A program made the position numbers and the translations under genes. Below the pieces are notes generated by a model that ran no database searches, had not been told where the DNA came from, and was given only the letters and a program-made list of their open reading frames with translations. From NCBI GenBank assembly GCA_030150965.1, contig JASLEW010000227.1, positions 1-6,453 of the forward strand: DNA of 6,453 bases, given 5' to 3'. Each line of letters begins with the position of its first letter. Positions within the stretch are counted from its first letter, which is position 1. Of the stretch, positions 4,466-6,453 are shown one piece after another. This DNA is from Thermoanaerobaculia bacterium (lineage in GTDB: Bacteria; Acidobacteriota; Thermoanaerobaculia; Multivoradales; UBA5704).

Positions 4466-6453
4466 ATGCGAGTGGCAAAGCTCAACATCCTCGGCGCCCT
4501 GGGCGCCGTCTCCCTGGCCGGCCTCGCCGCCGCCGCGGGCGCCGCGCTGCTGGGCGCCCTGAGCGTCCCGGCGCTGGCCGGCGGCCTCGTCTCGCCACGG
4601 GAGGCCGCGGCCGCCGCGGGCAGGGAGGCGCACCGCGCGCCGTCGCGGATGCCCTGGAAAGAGGCCGGCCTGACCGAGCGCCAGGCGGCGGCGCACCTGC
4701 TGAACCGGTTCGCCTTCGGCCCGCGCCCGGGCGACCTCGACCGGCTGGCGGCGGATGGCGCGGCCGGCCTCGACCGCTGGTTCGAGACCCAGCTCAGGGC
4801 GGCCACCCCCGATCCCAACCTCGACGCGCGCCTGCGCGAGCTGCCGGCGCTCGCCATGACCGAGACCGACCAGGTGCGGACCTACCGCAACCCCGGCCAG
4901 ATCCTCAACGAGGCGGTGCGGGAGGGAGTGATCAGCAAGGACGAGGTGGCCGAGGCCAAGGCCGACAAGATCCTGCCGAAGCTCTTCCGCCAGCAGGCCG
5001 CCGGCCGGGACGCGGCGGTGGGCGAGGACACCGAGCCCGGCGCCGGCCTCAGGGCGCGCCTGCTGGCCTTCGCCCGGCGCAAGGGCTACCAGCCCGAGCG
5101 CGAGCTCATCGAGCAGCTCACGGCGCAGAAGGTGCTGCGCGCCACCGACTCGCTCAACCAGCTGCAGGAGGTGATGACCGACTTCTGGTTCAACCACTTC
5201 AACGTCTCCTCGGCCAACGGCCAGGCGCGCCCCTACCTCCTGGCCTACGAGCGCGACGCGATCCGGCCGGCGGCGCTCGGCACCGTGCGCGCGCTCCTCG
5301 AGGCCACCGCCCGCCATCCGGCGATGCTCTACTACCTCAACAACGCCGAGTCGACCGCCTCGCCCGACGCCCCGACCCTGCTCGACGACGAGATGCAGTC
5401 GATGCGCGCCAACCGCCCGGCCTACCGCCGCTTCGGCGTCGGCCCGCCGCCACCGTCCGCCAAGCCGGCCAACCGTCCCAAGGCCCGCGGCCTCAACGAG
5501 AACTACGCGCGCGAGCTGATGGAGCTGCACACCCTGGGCGTCGACGGCGGCTACACGCAGAAGGACGTGGTCGAGGTGGCGCGCGCCTTCACCGGCTGGA
5601 CGGTGCTGCCGTCGGGCCCGGCGCGCGAGAACGCCGAGAAGCGCCTGGAGCGGGTGCGCCAGTGGGGGGGCCTGGGCTTCCACGCCGACGGCGACTTCCT
5701 GTTCCGCGCCGACATGCACGACGACGGCCCCAAGGTGGTGCTCGGCTACCACCTGCCGCCGGGGCGCGGCATGCAGGACGGCGAAACGGTGCTCGACCTC
5801 CTGGCCAGCAACCCGGCGACGGCGCGGCACCTGTGCACGCAGCTCGCGGTGCGCTTCGTCTCCGACCGGCCGCCGGCGGCGCTGGTGGACCGCCTCGCCG
5901 CCGCCTACAGCCGCAGCGGCGGCGACGTGCGCGAGCTGCTGCGCACCCTGGTGCGGTCGCCGGAGCTCTGGAGCCGCGAGGCGCTCGGCGCCAAGGTGAA
6001 ATCGCCCTTCGAGCTGGCGGTCTCGGCGGTGCGCGCCGCCGGCGCCCACGTCGAGGACGCGGAGCCGCTCACCGGCTGGATCGCGCGCATGGGCGAGCCG
6101 CTCTACGCCTACCAGGCGCCGACCGGCTACCCCGACCGCGCCGACGCCTGGGTGAACACCGGGTCGCTGCTCAACCGGATGAACTTCGGCCTGCAGCTCG
6201 CCGCCCAGCGCATCCCAGGCATCGACATGGACCTGCCGTCGCTGCGCGACGGGCGCGAGCCGGAGTCGCGCGACGAGGCGCTCGGCGTCTACGCCGCGCT
6301 GATCCTGCCGGGCCGCGACCTGGCGCCGACCGTCCGCCTGCTCACCCCGATGCTCGCCGATCCGGCGCTGGTGCACCGCGTCGACGCGGCGGCGCCGGTG
6401 CCGCCGCCGGCGGGGCCGCCAGGCGCGGCGGGCGGCGCCGGCGGCGCCGCCCC
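4466..6453 (+). CDS. DUF1800 family protein (3' end cut by window)
   Basis: The frame is open from ATG 4466 to the last base, giving 662 complete codons with no stop. Residues 1-39 carry early Arg/Lys and a long Ala/Leu/Gly core ending ALAGG, which is an export signal. DUF1800 marks in order: AHLLNRFAFGPRPGDLD near 76, VMTDFWFNHFNV near 236, LNENYARELMELHTLG at 343 followed by GGYTQKDVVEVARAFTGW, then HDDGPKVVLG, a helix with TARHLCTQLAVRFVSD, and TGYPDRADAWVNTGSLLNR. The family is common in exported proteins of Acidobacteriota, Planctomycetota and others, and often pairs with DUF1501; its biochemical role is not established. About residues 150-215 form a Lys/Glu/Arg-rich insertion before the DFWFNHF motif. 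The visible part ends in a Pro/Ala/Gly-rich run, and the usual closing SPEF-type helix lies beyond the window. A run of seven G at 5664-5670 keeps the frame intact. Confidence 0.92.
   Translation, partial: MRVAKLNILGALGAVSLAGLAAAAGAALLGALSVPALAGGLVSPREAAAAAGREAHRAPSRMPWKEAGLTERQAAAHLLNRFAFGPRPGDLDRLAADGAAGLDRWFETQLRAATPDPNLDARLRELPALAMTETDQVRTYRNPGQILNEAVREGVISKDEVAEAKADKILPKLFRQQAAGRDAAVGEDTEPGAGLRARLLAFARRKGYQPERELIEQLTAQKVLRATDSLNQLQEVMTDFWFNHFNVSSANGQARPYLLAYERDAIRPAALGTVRALLEATARHPAMLYYLNNAESTASPDAPTLLDDEMQSMRANRPAYRRFGVGPPPPSAKPANRPKARGLNENYARELMELHTLGVDGGYTQKDVVEVARAFTGWTVLPSGPARENAEKRLERVRQWGGLGFHADGDFLFRADMHDDGPKVVLGYHLPPGRGMQDGETVLDLLASNPATARHLCTQLAVRFVSDRPPAALVDRLAAAYSRSGGDVRELLRTLVRSPELWSREALGAKVKSPFELAVSAVRAAGAHVEDAEPLTGWIARMGEPLYAYQAPTGYPDRADAWVNTGSLLNRMNFGLQLAAQRIPGIDMDLPSLRDGREPESRDEALGVYAALILPGRDLAPTVRLLTPMLADPALVHRVDAAAPVPPPAGPPGAAGGAGGAA

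Noticed and set aside
5664..5670. Run of seven G as a possible frameshift in the DUF1800 gene
   Set aside because: Conserved DUF1800 motifs continue in the same frame on both sides, so the reading frame is intact.
3446..6376. 976-codon minus-strand ORF covering the secreted protein and the antisense of the DUF1800 gene
   Set aside because: Only the last 253 codons look like a protein (signal peptide then DUF4412-like). The upstream part is His/Arg/Gly-rich shadow sequence opposite clear DUF1800 motifs.
1..6453. CRISPR array, tRNA or rRNA gene
   Set aside because: No regularly spaced repeats, no cloverleaf with a CCA-type acceptor end and no rRNA-like conserved segments were seen on either strand.

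Overview
The window is very GC-rich (visually about 70% or more) with third positions almost always G or C. The protein families are PATAN/DUF4388, GAF, a stand-alone receiver, a secreted DUF4412-like protein and DUF1800. This mix suggests a high-GC soil or environmental bacterium of the Acidobacteriota or Myxococcota type; the lineage is inference, since no marker gene is present.

Layout. Positions 1-328 are a giant imperfect inverted repeat. Arms 1-138 and 191-328 match at 135 of 138 paired positions around a spacer of about 52 nt that holds its own small hairpin. The left arm runs into the window edge, so its true outer end is unknown. Positions 329-455 are a short leader. Positions 456-3365 hold three tightly packed plus-strand genes: a CheY-like single-domain response regulator, a coiled-coil/GAF protein whose TTG start overlaps the regulator's stop, and a 567-residue protein with an N-terminal PATAN/DUF4388 region, a degenerate receiver and a C-terminal GAF-like domain. 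They look like one transcription unit for a cytoplasmic signalling complex whose output is protein-protein contact: none of the three carries a recognisable DNA-binding or catalytic domain.

Positions 3366-3445 are a convergent intergenic gap with a possible terminator hairpin. Positions 3446-4207 (minus strand) encode a secreted, signal-peptide-bearing protein resembling DUF4412/LolA-like periplasmic proteins. Positions 4208-4465 are a divergent intergenic region. Positions 4466-6453 (plus strand) encode a DUF1800 protein that runs off the end of the window in a Pro/Ala/Gly-rich stretch. DUF1800 genes are commonly followed by a DUF1501 gene, which would lie outside the window.

The most unusual items are the long inverted repeat at the left edge and the compact receiver / GAF / PATAN-pseudoreceiver-GAF cassette. 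Long antisense reading frames opposite the real genes are by-products of high GC content and are not annotated.
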